Source: Rhopalosiphum padi
Taxonomy: Eukaryota; Arthropoda; Insecta; Hemiptera; Aphididae
Direction: 5' to 3'
NCBI RefSeq assembly: GCF_020882245.1
Contig: NC_083597.1
Location: 1,274,581-1,338,580 of the forward strand
Length of the DNA stretch: 64,000 bases
Below are positions 25,201 to 37,962 of this stretch, one piece after another. A program made the position numbers and the translations under genes. How positions within the stretch are numbered: position 1 is the first letter of the stretch; each line of letters begins with the position of its first letter. The notes beneath the pieces were generated by a model that saw nothing but the letters and a program-made list of their open reading frames with translations, searched no databases and had not been told where the DNA came from.

Positions 25201-25622
25201 CGAACATATTACATATGTTATAACTTATAATAATGTATAAATGTACTTTTAAGGGATTGACTAAAACAAAATTTGACTTGATGGCATTTTCCTGTGGGCG
25301 TGCAATGTGCATAAAGGTATGTCGAAATTACCAGACCGTGAATATATTATTCAAAATTACCGACTGGTAGCAAGTACCCGGCTGTCGGTGATATAGGTAA
25401 TATACTCTTTCACGGATTGACGTCCGCTTTTGTACGACACTAATAATATACGCCTGGTATTAATCCTGTACCTAACTTCCTATACCTATATGGCTTGTAC
25501 CTATATGCAATGGCCAATGATATATCTGTATTAACTTTATATACACTTATATTACTTTACGCAAATTGGATGGCATGTTTATATTAACTCGTAATATTGT
25601 ATATATTCTGTGTTTATATATA
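22237..25622. other. AT-rich intergenic; (TA)n tract and a weak GC patch
   Basis: The patch at 22920-23110 is GC-richer (GGTCGCACAGCGG, GAGGACGTTCGAGGACG). An alternating TA tract lies at 23132-23160. No conserved exon recognised. Confidence 0.45.
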
Positions 25623-26213
25623 CAGGGCGATTCACTAGGTATGTATACATCCCCTTTTTTATTTAATATACAATTCTGATTTTTGAATTTTTATTTTTAT
25701 TTTAAGACCATATTTTCAAGTTTTTAAGATTTTGTATACAACTCAAGGACTATTCTATAGGGATATAAACTTTTGTTTTTAAAATGAGGACCCTTTTATA
25801 CTATAAATTATTTAGATTAAATTTTTTCTGGAACTTTGACATATCAAAATCAAAATTCAAACGAATATTTTTTGTTATTTATAATTTTGTATAATTTGGT
25901 GATTTGAACATTTTAACATTTATAATGTATAAAAATAGTCCAAGTTTAATAAATGCTTGGTCTTGTATTAGGTATATTAATATAAAAAAAAAATGATTCA
26001 CTATAAGTATAATACAGCAAAAAAGGGGATTCTCATTAAAAAAAAACCAGAAGTTATTGTATCATTGCATAGAACACTCCTTTATTAGTACAAAGAATCT
26101 TAAGAATTTGAAATATGGCCATTTAAAAATTCTAATCATAATTTGAAAAAAATTCATTATTATAAATTAAAAAATGGAGCTGGCATACCTGTTAAAATTG
26201 CTGAATCAACCCA
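25623..26213. mobile_element. MITE with 12-bp imperfect TIRs and TA target (Tc1/mariner-like)
   Basis: Left terminus CAGGGCGATTCA at 25623-25634 and right terminus TGAATCAACCCA at 26202-26213 are imperfect inverted repeats, both flanked by TA. The 591-bp interior is AT-rich with no ORF. The TA target suggests Tc1/mariner-type mobilisation; this is inferred from ends only. Confidence 0.55.
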
Positions 26214-26240
26214 TATACGCATATCGGGTATATTATATGC

Positions 26241-26564
26241 CAGGGGTGGCGAACTTTTTTTTGGGTCAAGTACTAAATTTTTTCAATCAATGTTTTAAAC
26301 TTTTTTCACATGCCCAAAGGAAAATATATTTCTTAAGTTAATAAAATAAATAAAGTTACAGATATATTATATATCATTTTATTAAGTAGGCACACATTTT
26401 TTTGTAATTATAATTTTTAAAATGTATATAATTATTTCTTTAAATTTCCTATAACCAAAATTTTATAAATAGCATAATTTTTAATAATTTCAATTTTTTA
26501 CGTGCCATTGAAATTTGACCATCGTATCACCTTTGTCACGCGTGCCGTAGGTTCACCACCCCTC
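26241..26564. mobile_element. hAT-type MITE, 324 bp
   Basis: Left end CAGGGGTGGCGAAC and right end GTTCACCACCCCTC are inverted repeats of the CAGGGGTGG class typical of hAT elements. Flanks TTATATGC (left) and TTATAAAC (right) match at 6 of 8 positions, fitting a decayed 8-bp target duplication. No ORF. It lies 27 bp from the preceding TA-flanked element. Confidence 0.7.
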
Positions 26565-27520
26565 TTATAAACTATAATAAATACTGCATAATGTAAAGTG
26601 CATATCTAATAATAAACAACCGATACTCTTACCCACTCTGTACTTACAAAATATTTTGTTTTGTACGGACCGTAACGGCAAACAAATAAGTACGTAAAAA
26701 ATGTGTTTCACCGCACGACTAATTACGGATCTGTGCTCGAGTGTATAACGGCCACCGCTATACGAAATCCCAAATATGTTAAAATAATTTATGAATTAAT
26801 ATATAATACATAAAACATGTATATTACGCGTGATGTTTCTGTGTTTAATCCGGGCGGTGTTTTCTTTTTCTTAATTTATAATAATATAATATGGGCATGG
26901 GCTCGAAGCGAAGTGTGACGACGTCTGCATATTGCGTGTAAGGTATATTAATGTGTATATACGCGGTACACGTAATCAGGTAGATATGTATAATATATAG
27001 TAGGTATGTACTCTTATACTCACAGAATCAGATAACAAATAAACGACGTGGAGATCGGCTTGTCAGAAAAAATCTTTCCCGTTCTTTGTCACAAACGCGG
27101 TATGCGTCGTTCGGCAACCAGGCATTCTTCAAAATTTACCACCGAAACATGTATTTTTGTATAAGATATGCATACTTACATTACACAGGTATTATCGATT
27201 TGCGTATACTGTCGAACAACATATTTGACAGATCAATTATGAACACTTTTTACACAAAACATTGATTGTTATACCTTTTTACTCCATCTTGATATTTTCC
27301 ATCTTGAAATATTATATTATATATGCATAGTAATTTTGGTAAAACTACGTATAATATACGTGTGCGATAATTCTATATAATAATATAAAATATATAAGTA
27401 TTGATTATTATTAACAAATGACCATTCTCAGTTAAATGAAAATACATATCACTTTATAATGATAATACGCGTAATATCATAATTCATAATCGTAAATTTT
27501 ATCAGTATTCACTTTAAATA
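26565..27520. other. intergenic with GC-elevated patches
   Basis: Patches at 26690-26770 (CGGCCACCGC) and 27040-27125 (AACGCGGTATGCGTCG) are CpG-richer than the flanks. No exon or repeat boundary recognised. Confidence 0.35.
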
Positions 27521-27528
27521 ATTATATT

Positions 27529-27676
27529 CAAGGGTTGATTTACACATAGGCAACATAGGTACGTGCCTAGGCAACATCTTCCGGGGCAACTGCAATTTTT
27601 CAATTTATTTCTACTATTTATATAATATAACAGTGTTGTAATGCCTTGGGGTGGAAAAATGGTAAGTCCATCCCTG
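27529..27676. mobile_element. 148-bp hAT-type MITE with perfect 8-bp target-site duplication
   Basis: The element starts CAAGGGTTGATTTAC and ends GGTAAGTCCATCCCTG (inverted, CAGGGATGGACTTACC). It is flanked on both sides by ATTATATT (27521-27528 and 27677-27684). The 8-bp duplication and CA..TG termini are diagnostic of hAT-superfamily insertion. Too short to encode anything. Confidence 0.8.
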
Positions 27677-27684
27677 ATTATATT

Positions 27685-28668
27685 TGTTTTATATCTATAA
27701 TCATTGTATGATAATTAATTGTTATAATTACTCTAAAAACAATTCCATTATTAACCACAATTACCTAACCATATTTAACGATATAGGTACTACATACGCC
27801 ATAGGATTTATATTGTTATTTTATTTAGGATTATTTAACTTTTATAGTCATCCATGGACTATAAAAAATATTTTTTTAAAAACGATAATTTCAACATTTT
27901 TGTAATTGCTGATAATTTGTACAACGGATATAAGTATATAATGAGTGTCTCTAAATAGTAAATTATACACATATTATTATTTAAAAATAAATGTAATGTA
28001 CTAATGTTATACATTTAAATTCAGATTTTATTTTTTTTAATGCAACTTTTTTAAATAATAATAATGTATAAATCAAGTAATGCATATAAATATGAATACT
28101 ATTAAAAATTAAATTATATTTGGAATACATATCATACACATTTGACACAAATTTCTTAACGTAATAGTTATGTTATGACTTATGACGTATATTCAGCTGG
28201 TATTCCTAAGACCAATAAATCTAAATGTTTTTGAAAAATCAATGAAACTACTATCATTATATAGTAGGAAATTGAACAAGTCCATATTTTGGTTTAATAA
28301 TTACTTAAGCAATTAGTAGACTATACTGACTATAATATGATAATTATTTTAAATATTTTACAAGTTTCTTGTTAGCGAGTTTCGTCCAGCCCACGTATTA
28401 TAACTAGTTAATTAACATCCCACTTGAAAATTGTATGTTTTTTCTACTATATTTTTTAGTATTTGTTAAAAATGATAAAAAAATTGTATGGTTTGAAAAA
28501 ACTTAACATTAATTACTAACATTTTATTATATTACAAAAATAGAAATTAAACCAATTTTATGTGTTTAATTACGGCTGTTTGAAAATATAATCTTGTATG
28601 CATAATTGAACACATAGCATATTGTATAATACCTATATAATATGGCTATATTAATTATTATATTATTA
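27685..28668. other. AT-rich intergenic, nothing recognised
   Basis: Only small ORFs rich in Ile, Asn and Tyr, as expected of random AT-rich DNA. No repeats or sites identified. Confidence 0.5.
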
Positions 28669-28803
28669 CAGCCGAGTCACAATAACTCGAACCTCGATAA
28701 CTCAAAAAACTTGACAACTCAATTTTTCTTTTTATTCCCCTAGAAATATAAATTATATATACCTAAATTAATATAAATTCGAGTTAAATATTTCGAAGCG
28801 AAT
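28669..28803. mobile_element. pogo/Tigger-like transposon end fragment
   Basis: CAGCCGAGTCACAATAACTC at 28669, preceded by TA and followed by GAACCTCGATAACTC, has the repeated ..AACTCGA..ATAACTC.. pattern of pogo/Tigger terminal repeats. A related ATTCGAGTTAAATATTTCG lies near 28777. A matching far terminus was not found, so this is a fragment with an uncertain right boundary. Confidence 0.45.
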
Positions 28804-29875
28804 TTTTATAAACTTGGCACGTGGTATACGAGGAAAAAAAGATTGGGAACCTCATATTCTATTCTATATCATAATATATTGATTCAATTTATGGAAAAAT
28901 AATTTATCTGAATGATTAATAAAATAGTGTACTTTTTATTCTTCCAAATGTATATTTTAATAATGTAGAAAAATCCGTTCAAAAATTAAATTGTATGGAT
29001 ATATTAATGATATTACAAATAGAGTAAAATAATATTATTTTTAATAGTCGTAATGATAACTACTTGGACGGATCTATACTTTCCTCCAAAAATGAGATAC
29101 TGATTTTATTTTAGTCATGAATTTGTGCTAAAACAAGAGATTTCTATGTAATTACAAAAATTAAAATAAATATTCATCTTTTCTTTATCCAGGTATTTGA
29201 GGTATTCATTTGTTACTGAAATAACCTATAATTATAATAATTATATTATTATAGGTCATATATCGACCATATCTTTACGGATTTTGATGAAAATAGAGAT
29301 AAAATAGAGTCGCAAATATAATCTAACGATATAAAGTTTTCATGCGAAATTTTAAAGCAATGATAAACATGCTTCACTATTAACATATTTATATATTATT
29401 GATTTGTTACAAGAAAAATGCATTATTAAACTTTTTAAAATTATACTATTATTATAATTTGACTATATTAATAACTTTTCAAAACTAATTAATATAAAAA
29501 AGTTGATATTTGTGTAATAACTATTAATACGTATAAAAAAGTGATATTTTATGAGTCAATGTATTTGGACGCAATCGGGATATTACTTGATATTCCTGAT
29601 TGTACCACGAGAGAGTAGGTAATATATTTGAACTTTAAATTGTGCAAATCGGTTTAGTATTTTTTTTTTGGTATAGGTATGGACATATTATAAGGGTATA
29701 TAAGGGAATATATGCAATTGCATTTAATAGTATTATTGGACCATATAGGTATAAAGTATTTAAATCTAACGATTCTGTTTTTATGTTTGTTAATTTTTTT
29801 CCCATATCCCACAGCTGCTAGAAAACTGCAATTAATAATTATATTCATTTATCAACATAAAGAATTCTGATTTTA
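28804..29875. other. AT-rich intergenic with one small palindrome
   Basis: A 33-bp imperfect palindrome at 29224-29256 has perfect 9-bp arms (ACCTATAAT/ATTATAGGT). Otherwise nothing recognised. Confidence 0.45.
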
Positions 29876-31160
29876 CCGCTATAATACGTATACGCACGCG
29901 CGCATTATACTTATACTATTGCCGGAACCGTCTCCGGAAGTATCTTCATAGTAGCCGGTAGGTATAACAATAATAATAATAGCAATATTATTATACACGG
30001 AAAACAGCACACCACATAATATACAGGTAATGTATATAATAATAATAATGGTCAGTGATCAATAGTTTAGTCACGTCTGTCGGGAAAAGAAAAACTACCG
30101 ATATAGACGATATATTGACAAAATTATATATACATTTAACGTGCAGACATATTACATTATAATTATACGTTATGCGTGCAACATTTATTTTTGATAGATT
30201 CTCAACTAAACGTTTTCAACTAAAAATCTGCGAGTTGTTAAAGACGCTTTTATAGTTTGTAGATGTATTTAGTTTTAAAAAAACTTGCGCGCAGCGTTAT
30301 ATTTATGAGCGGCGGCCGCGCTTTGTTATTATAATAATATTACTATTATGTTATTATTATTATAGTATCTACCGTACCGCCCGTACTTATATGTTATATT
30401 GTGCACATGCGCTTTTGTTTACCGGTCAAGTGCCTAGTGCTATACTGTTGTAACTCATAGTAAATAGTAATAATAGAACGTGGCGGTCACTATGATGATG
30501 AATCGCCAAGACGCATACACACATACACCGTATAATATACACGTTTATACTTTATATACCTATTTAATAATAATATGTTTTTTCTCGCTCTATCTTTTTT
30601 TCGGGCGTACAAAATAAATACGCGTGAGAAAATCTTGATCATGATCGTATTTTTTATACCTGACTATCTACAGCAGCAGCTAAAACGTGCGCACTCTTGT
30701 TTCGGAAAAAAATGTATAAATATTTTACATTTGTAGGTAAATTAATTTGTACATGCACTATATGCACGTTTCGCGGCTAGTGTAAACGATTGCGTTTTAC
30801 GTTTTAAAAACTGATCGTGTTATTTTGCTTATATATTTTTTTTTATACATATTACCTATTATATATTAGTATATTAGCTACTTTTTCCACGGAAACCAGT
30901 TCCCGCAACACTGTCCTACGCCATTCTAGCCGATTATTAGTGTGTCGTATCGTTTCATATATAATATGTATAGGCATATATTATAATAATAGGTACCTAT
31001 GTAAAAATATCGATGATGGGCGGACCAGTGTTGTAGTAAACGACCATCAATCCGTCGCTTATATTTATTAGAAGTTTTATAATTCGAAAAATATCTTATT
31101 ATCATTTTTGTCCATCGGTAAAATACCAGTAGGACATGCACGCGCGAGTGTTTGTGGCCG
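29876..31160. promoter_or_regulatory. string of CpG-elevated patches
   Basis: Patches at 29885-29945 (ACGCACGCGCGC, GCCGGAACCGTCTCCGG), 30288-30320 (GCGCGCAGCG, GAGCGGCGGCCGCGC), 30470-30530 and 31135-31170 stand out against flanking AT DNA. No conserved ORF. A plus-strand donor-like TATACAG|GTAATG lies near 30026. Possible regulatory or non-coding first-exon DNA. Confidence 0.3.
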
Positions 31161-34100
31161 CAGTATACCTATATATAGTAAAGATACGCATAGTCGTTTG
31201 TAGAATATTGAATAAGTGTATACTGTATACCCATAACCCATTCATCAATAAACAGCTGTCTACTAGTAAAGGGGGAAAATAACAATATTTTGCGTTCCAA
31301 CCAGAATTTTATCCGTGTACTAATAAAAACTATATTTATTCATAAAATAATTTCACACGCTTCCAAAACTGTATTGGTGCATTGGATAAATATACATAAA
31401 TATACAATTTTATATGCCTATAATCGATAAACTGCATTTTAAACCAAATTGTGTCTACTTAATACAATTTAAAAATATATCATATAAACTTGTCCGTTTT
31501 CGATTTAAAAATTCTCATTAGTTATAAATGTATAATATCTATAGTTGATATAATATGAAAGTACCTATATCTGAATATGAAGCTATATTTATATTTTATA
31601 TAAAACAGTTTAGACTTGTGTTCTTATAATAACAATGGGATATACACATTAAAAATAACTGCAGGTGATGATACTAAAAATATTTTCCGAAAAATCCACG
31701 ACAATTGGGAAATAAAAAATAAAATGAATTCAATTCCACGACATTATTCAAATTATGTGATACACACGAGTATTCAATCGTATTCAATATTCGTGTTTTG
31801 AAGACATTAACGTGTCCAGTCGAACACGGAAAATATCAAAGGATTTCATCTTAATTGCGTATCTTGTTTACAATTTTGTATATTAATTGGTTGTAAATAA
31901 AATATGTATTTTACAAATTGTAATTTATAATTTAGAATATAAAAATAATTGATAAATATATTTTCTTTACCAGTATTTAAAATTATAATCGTTGTATTTA
32001 TCGATCAATATCAATGACAGCTATAGAATGATATACTATAATTAGTGTTTTACGTGCTTGGTTACTTTGGCTAACTGAAGACTTTATTGTTTCAAAACAA
32101 TTTTTAAGTTTTTTTTTGTGTAGAACTGATTTTATTCTCAAATAAGTACCAACTATCACATCTCCATTTATCAAACTTTTTCCTTTCTAAGTTATATGAT
32201 TAATAAAGTCAATTCTTGTATTTTTCAAATTTTGTACGCGATTAAAATAGCAAAAATTAATGAGCTCTACAATTTTAAAATAATTAACTCTAAAAACTTG
32301 GCGAATATAGCAGTATTTAACATTAACATCATTGTTAAAAACTAATTTTATAGCTTCTACTATACCTTTTTTTTTAAAAAAAAAGAATGCATATTTACTT
32401 TTGCAGCTATGGATAAATTTTTAGTGAGTTTAAATCAGGAAAATCGTCAATTTCGTATTTTTTACAGATCGATTATAATATTTTTTTGAGTTGTTACTGG
32501 TTTGATATGGATATGCGAATTATAATAGATTATACGTGCGTTACTATGAGGATAAATTTTATCTCTACGGACTGTTTCATAAATTACCATTTTTACATAG
32601 AACGATTCAAAAACAAGATTTTTAGAATTTTCGATTTTTATTTTCTCTCTTCAATAGTGAATAAAGTTGATTAAATAAAAATGGTTTTTATTAAAGAGAC
32701 AATAAAAATCGAATATTCTAAAACCATTTTTATTTCATAAACTATATTCAATATTGAAGATTTTTAGTTTTTTTTAAATAAGTCAAACTCATAACAATCA
32801 AAACTCTTTATTTCTATTTTATCTGCGTGTTGTGGACATCTCATTACCTACTAAAAAAAAAATGATTTTTGTCTCATAAATGTTTCTATCCATTAACTTT
32901 TATTGGAGCACATAAACTTATCTAATTTATCACTGTTTCTAAGTTTTTGCCAAATTAAAGAAAAACATAAAGTTACTGTTGTGTGTGTGTGTTTTTGTCG
33001 TCTAAGTGTAAGCTCATAATGGTTTTTTTTTGCAGGATTATGACACCAAGAATTTTTTAAATATTAATTGTTTTTAAATTTAAAAAACTATTTTTTAATT
33101 AAACCTTAACAATATATTTTAAACATGTAAGCTTATACAAAAACACTATAAAGTTTAATACAATAGATTTAAATCATTTGAAATTTGCAAAAGATTTAAA
33201 ACAGTGTTGAGTGTTATATTTTAAAATACATTTTAATTAATAATTTAGAGTACCTAGATATACAGTATACTGTATGTTCGTATTTCGTTGATTTAAGGAT
33301 AAAGTTCCCTCTAACTTATCCTTATAAGTACCCATATCTTCTTGTATTTTTGATATTTAATATTTTTGAATAAATTCATATTTGTTAATAATAATTTGTA
33401 TTCAATAGTATCTTCCTAATTTAGTTATGAATATTTGTTTAAAATAATACAATTACAATTACAATTTAAAATAGAAATGTGATACAAACTATTTGATTTT
33501 TAACTGTTTAATAAATCGAAAAAAAATGCATTTACTATTTTATTTTGAATTACATATTTCGTGAAGTTTTATCACTGAATGGAATCTTCCTTCAAGATTA
33601 CGGTCATTACTATTTTTATAAATAGCTTATACTTATTGTAAAATAACATATTTATATACAGATTGTATAATAAATATTTAAATAGTATTGATTTTACAAT
33701 TGTTAAGTTAAATACACTTTACGAAAGTTGCATTGAGCATGTATGATACTTCCGTAACGGGAATTTTAAATATTTAAATGTTCCTAAAAATATGTGTTTT
33801 GGTGCTACACGATACCTCCTGTAACTTGAATAATAAATTCTAATTTAATATAAAATGTATTTTGTGAGATATTGAATATTCCCTAAATTGATGCACACAT
33901 GTGGCAAGTGTATTGTGTATGAACTATGAATTAAAATTGTATCAATTATGCGTAGAAGGTAGGTACTTACGTCACGAATATACACGAGATTAATATATGT
34001 CAATTAAATTAAAATTCACAGTTATAATATTATACTTATCCTATTGGCTATTGGTTAGTGGTTATGTAGTATTGCGTATTGTGATTCACAGTAGTTGCAT

Positions 34101-35816
34101 CTTTATGTACTTGTATCGTGTTTCAGTGCTAGTGCTATTTATTGATATCACAATCACAATTTTATTTATTAAGGAGATTATCATAATTAGTATCAATTAT
34201 GTTATACATTATATTAATTATTTATATTATTGTGTAGTAAATATTAAATAACACTCCATAATTAGTATCATCATTGCTTTATTATTTTATTTTTATATCT
34301 GTATTGTGTGAAAAATTTATTTACAATTTAGATTTTTTTTTTTATAGGACTAAGCACTTATATAATGTTTTATAGTTTATCTGAATTTCTAATTTCATAC
34401 AATATATTTTATTGCCTATTGTAGTAGTATTATATTTTAATATATAACACTTAAAAAACGGCCGAAAACGTCGTATTGTTATTATTGTTTAGTAGACCTA
34501 AATTAAGTCTAATTAGCTAAGGTTCTAAATTAATCATGTTATACGTATTATTATAAATACTCGTATTATACAATAATATATCTCATACCCAAAATAGGGT
34601 TCTTTTTAGTTGTAATAGATTACAAGAGTATATAGTATATACCTACAAAATTACCTACTTACTACTTATATAGGTACAGAAGTACCTAGAGGGCTAAAGA
34701 ATTTGTACACATACACGCACATATAATACACGATAAAATACACACTTCATCTACGTAGCTCAATATACAAAAGTTTATGAGTATATTCCCGGCAATTCCA
34801 ATTATTACTAGGTACTGCTGTACATTTTTTCCGCAATAAATATGTACATTTTTTTTAATTCACACTGTACACGTATGATATAGAAAATGTATGGACGTTT
34901 TGTTAGGTCACTTGAGCAGACTTACTTTCATTTTTTCCTTGTAAACTAACATTTTTTTAAAATACGATTACGTAGTTTAATCTGTGATAGTCACATAATA
35001 ATTCAGTTTAAATAAAATCGTAGATATTCATGATAACAGATAAATAAGAACCTAAAAATGTTTTTGTCAAAACTGATAATGATATTATAATTGATTCCTT
35101 CAACAAATTAAAATGTATACAGAAATATTCAAATATTGAATATAGATCAAACATCGAATCGTGGGATAACATTTCTTTTAAATAAAAACCTATAGGTAGT
35201 CTGGTTTTCGGGGCATATACAATATTAATATAAAATATAAAATTGTATACATATTATAACTAAATAAGACGAGTTAGTTATGTATTTGAAATTATACAAT
35301 ATGTACCTAAAGGCTAGAACATTACTATATTCTTACATGTACCTTTATCATATTAATCGTTAATAAGCAATATATCACCAAAGTTTTTTAAATTTTTAAC
35401 TTTCTCCGAAAATAACCTATTGAAAATCATATCGTATTTTGTATTATTTGTATTAATATATAAATAGTATATATATATTATATAAGCTATATAGTTATAT
35501 TTTAGATATATTATATTATACAAGATCGTGACATAAATAATATATTATTCTATTGTTACGCTGTAATACTTATTAACAAATCATTTTGTAATTGCGCCAC
35601 TGTTTCTCCAGCATAAAAATAAAATAAATAAAATTCATCTCTAATACTTGTATACAGAGATTACGTTCATTAGTTTACTGATAACATCATTGCTTGAGAT
35701 GATCTTAATATTGTATTATACCTACGCGCGACATGTCTTATTAGTTATTACATAGGTATCTATTGTATAAATAATATTTAATGACGATATACAGTAGTAC
35801 TAGTAAATATATGTAC
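31161..35816. other. AT-rich intergenic; hairpin and (TG)n tract
   Basis: It holds an inverted repeat with 16-bp perfect arms at 32673-32688 and 32720-32735 and a short TG tract at 32979-32992. No gene recognised among the stop-rich frames. Confidence 0.5.
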
Positions 35817-36115
35817 CAGGCGTGTACACAGAAATCGATTTCTGGGTGGTGGTAATAAATAAAAAAATTTAAACTTTTTATTGTTTATCTTAAATTAATA
35901 TTGTAAAATAAGTGATACATGTATAAATGTATTCAAACTGGTCGTTTATAGACATATTACAGTATATTAATATAAGTTTATCTTACATATCTATAAAAAA
36001 ACAAAACATTATTTTTGGTTGGAATTGGAAGAGAGTTACTTCCTATAATACCCAGGGCCGGATTTACTTAAAAGGCGCCCCTAGGCTAATAAAAAAATAA
36101 ACGCCCCTACTCCTT
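35817..36115. repeat. transposon-end-like fragments
   Basis: CCAGGCGTGTACACAGAAAT near 35817 with CTGGGTGGTGG near 35844, and CAGGGCCGGATTTAC at 36053 followed by GGCGCCCCTAGGC, resemble termini of interspersed DNA elements. The second shares the CAGGGNYGGAYTTAC pattern with the hAT MITE at 27529. No paired ends found. Confidence 0.35.
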
Positions 36116-36304
36116 AGAACATTATTTATTCAATAAGAGCTGAGAGTCCCCCTCCTTATTAATGTACCAATTTTATGGTTATACAAAAATGTATAATGGA
36201 TTAAATTAAAATTTTTCAGTCAACAATACAAATGAACAATAATTGATATTTTCGACTAACCAGTCGAGTTTTTGTACTGTAAACGACAATATATACTTCG
36301 TTAG

Positions 36305-36483
36305 TTTGTACATGTTTTAAAAATGGAATCCAAATTTTATGATCATTTGAACAAAGTTATCGAAACGAAAAAGACTAACAGACAACAGTACTTTTATTAG
36401 TAAATCTAAATATTATGAAATAATTAATTATTTAAAACAACTGAAGCGAGAGAAGAAAACCAATTCAAAATTATAGAAAAAAT
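36305..36483 (+). pseudogene. decayed 5' fragment of a transposon integrase-like gene (inverted copy A)
   Basis: Starts at ATG 36323 with MESKFYDHLNKVIETKKT and then loses frame through a 7-nt insertion (ACAACAG) near 36387; further on a TAG replaces the frame. It is an inverted copy of 36787-36959. The encoded N-terminus resembles proteins annotated in aphids as KRAB-A domain-containing protein 2-like integrases carried by transposons; this recognition is from memory and moderate. Only the first 50 or so codons remain. Confidence 0.5.
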
Positions 36484-36786
36484 AGTTCCAAAGAAATAAT
36501 TGGTTTAACCACCAATCCTTTTTTCACTGTATTTACTTTTCTCTCACATAATGAGTAATGACTCGCAAAAATTTAAATATGACATAATTGTTTCTCTAGT
36601 TATATTTTTAAATTTTATATTTATTTCATATTCCATACGATTTCCACCACCATGCCCAATAGATAAATGTATTTCATGTAAAATTTTAAATAACTTCATT
36701 ATAAGCATATAATTTTACACAATTACCTTCTGCAGTTACCTACTGGCATAATTCATTTTTCGTCTCCTAGTACTGTTATTACGTCA

Positions 36787-36959
36787 TATTTTTTCATTAA
36801 TTTTGAATTGGTTTTCTTCTCTAGCTTCAGTTGTTTTAAATAATTAATTATTTCATAATATTTAGATTTACTAATAAAAGTACTGTTAGTCTTTTTCGTT
36901 TCGATAACTTTGTTCAAATGTTCGTAAAATTTGGATTCCATTTTTAAAACATGTACAAA
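36787..36959 (-). pseudogene. 5' fragment of a transposon integrase-like gene (inverted copy B, frame intact)
   Basis: ATG at 36941 opens a frame of 62 codons to 36753 (MESKFYEHLNKVIETKKTNS.. ..LKKTNS-type.. ..KKYDVITVLGDEK). The part up to 36787 is matched by inverted copy A with a few differences, including the 7-nt insertion that A carries. The gene is cut off before any catalytic domain, so it is a relic. The two copies with about 300 bp between them could form a long hairpin if transcribed. Confidence 0.55.
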
Positions 36960-37556
36960 GTAATGAAATATATAGTGTCGTTTATAAAAGTAAAATGATA
37001 TACATACCTACTTGTTAATTTATTTTGTTATTCTGTCAAAATATTTGTAATATTATGATACAATAAAATTAATAATCATTGTTTTAAAAATAAATCAATA
37101 CTATAAATAGGTAATAATTATAATTTATAATAATAATAAAAAATAATATTAGTTGGTTAAAAAAAAATTCGTGATTTACATTGCCCGGTATTCCACATTT
37201 CTCGTAACATAATAATATATATTATTTACAACAATATTATTTATTTCTAATTAATTGTACGCACGTCATCTAAAAAGTAAATTGTATAAATTCCATAGAT
37301 TATTTTAATATCGAAGCGTCTTCTCGTGTAACGAGATTGATGATTATAATTTATAATAATATGTATATAGGACAAACAGATTTTTGCAATACATTATTAT
37401 TCATACACATTTACATTATAGGTACAATTAAACTTATTATTTATTATATATATATGTATATAATATCTACCAAGAACAACCGGTAAAAGTATATAATAGT
37501 AGTTTGGTTATTTATTATGATAAAAACTTAATAGAAGTGTAGGTACCTATATTTAG
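36960..37556. other. AT-rich intergenic, nothing recognised
   Basis: No features beyond TA-rich tracts near 37441-37460. Confidence 0.5.
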
Positions 37557-37560
37557 TTAA

Positions 37561-37958
37561 GAGGATGCTAGATCTACATGTATGATCTCCGTTTTATAAA
37601 CGTATAAAAAACAAATTTGCTTTCAGTAGAATCAATTTTATATTTTTATTAACTATAATATTAAAGCGAATTGATTTAATATCAAACTTAAAGATAAGAA
37701 TATTATCTATTTTATGATATTTTAATTTTTAAATGAATAATGAGTATGTATAAAATGTTCATAACTTGCTTGAAAATTAATATATAGTAAAAACCGACGA
37801 CAGTTAATACATAATTTTTTTATCTTTAAGTTTAATAATACATCAATTTGCTTTAATATTAAAACTAACAACACGAAATCTGTTCTATTGAAAGCAAATT
37901 CGCACTGTTTGTTGAATATTTGTAATATAAAGACCACACATGCAGATGTATCATTATC
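37561..37958. mobile_element. MITE with long inverted repeats and TTAA target (copy 2)
   Basis: Flanked by TTAA on both sides (37557-37560 and 37959-37962). The first 28 bp and the reverse complement of the last 28 bp match at about 22 positions (GAGGATGCTAG.. versus GATAATGATAC..), and the arms continue inward past AAATTTGCTTTCAGTAGAA. The start and the loop align with copy 1 at 3701, so both belong to one family. Non-coding. Confidence 0.8.
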
Positions 37959-37962
37959 TTAA

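Noticed and set aside
34001..34251. 84-codon hydrophobic ORF resembling a membrane protein
   Set aside because: Ile/Tyr/Val-rich because of AT-rich codons; no motif, promoter or conservation evidence.
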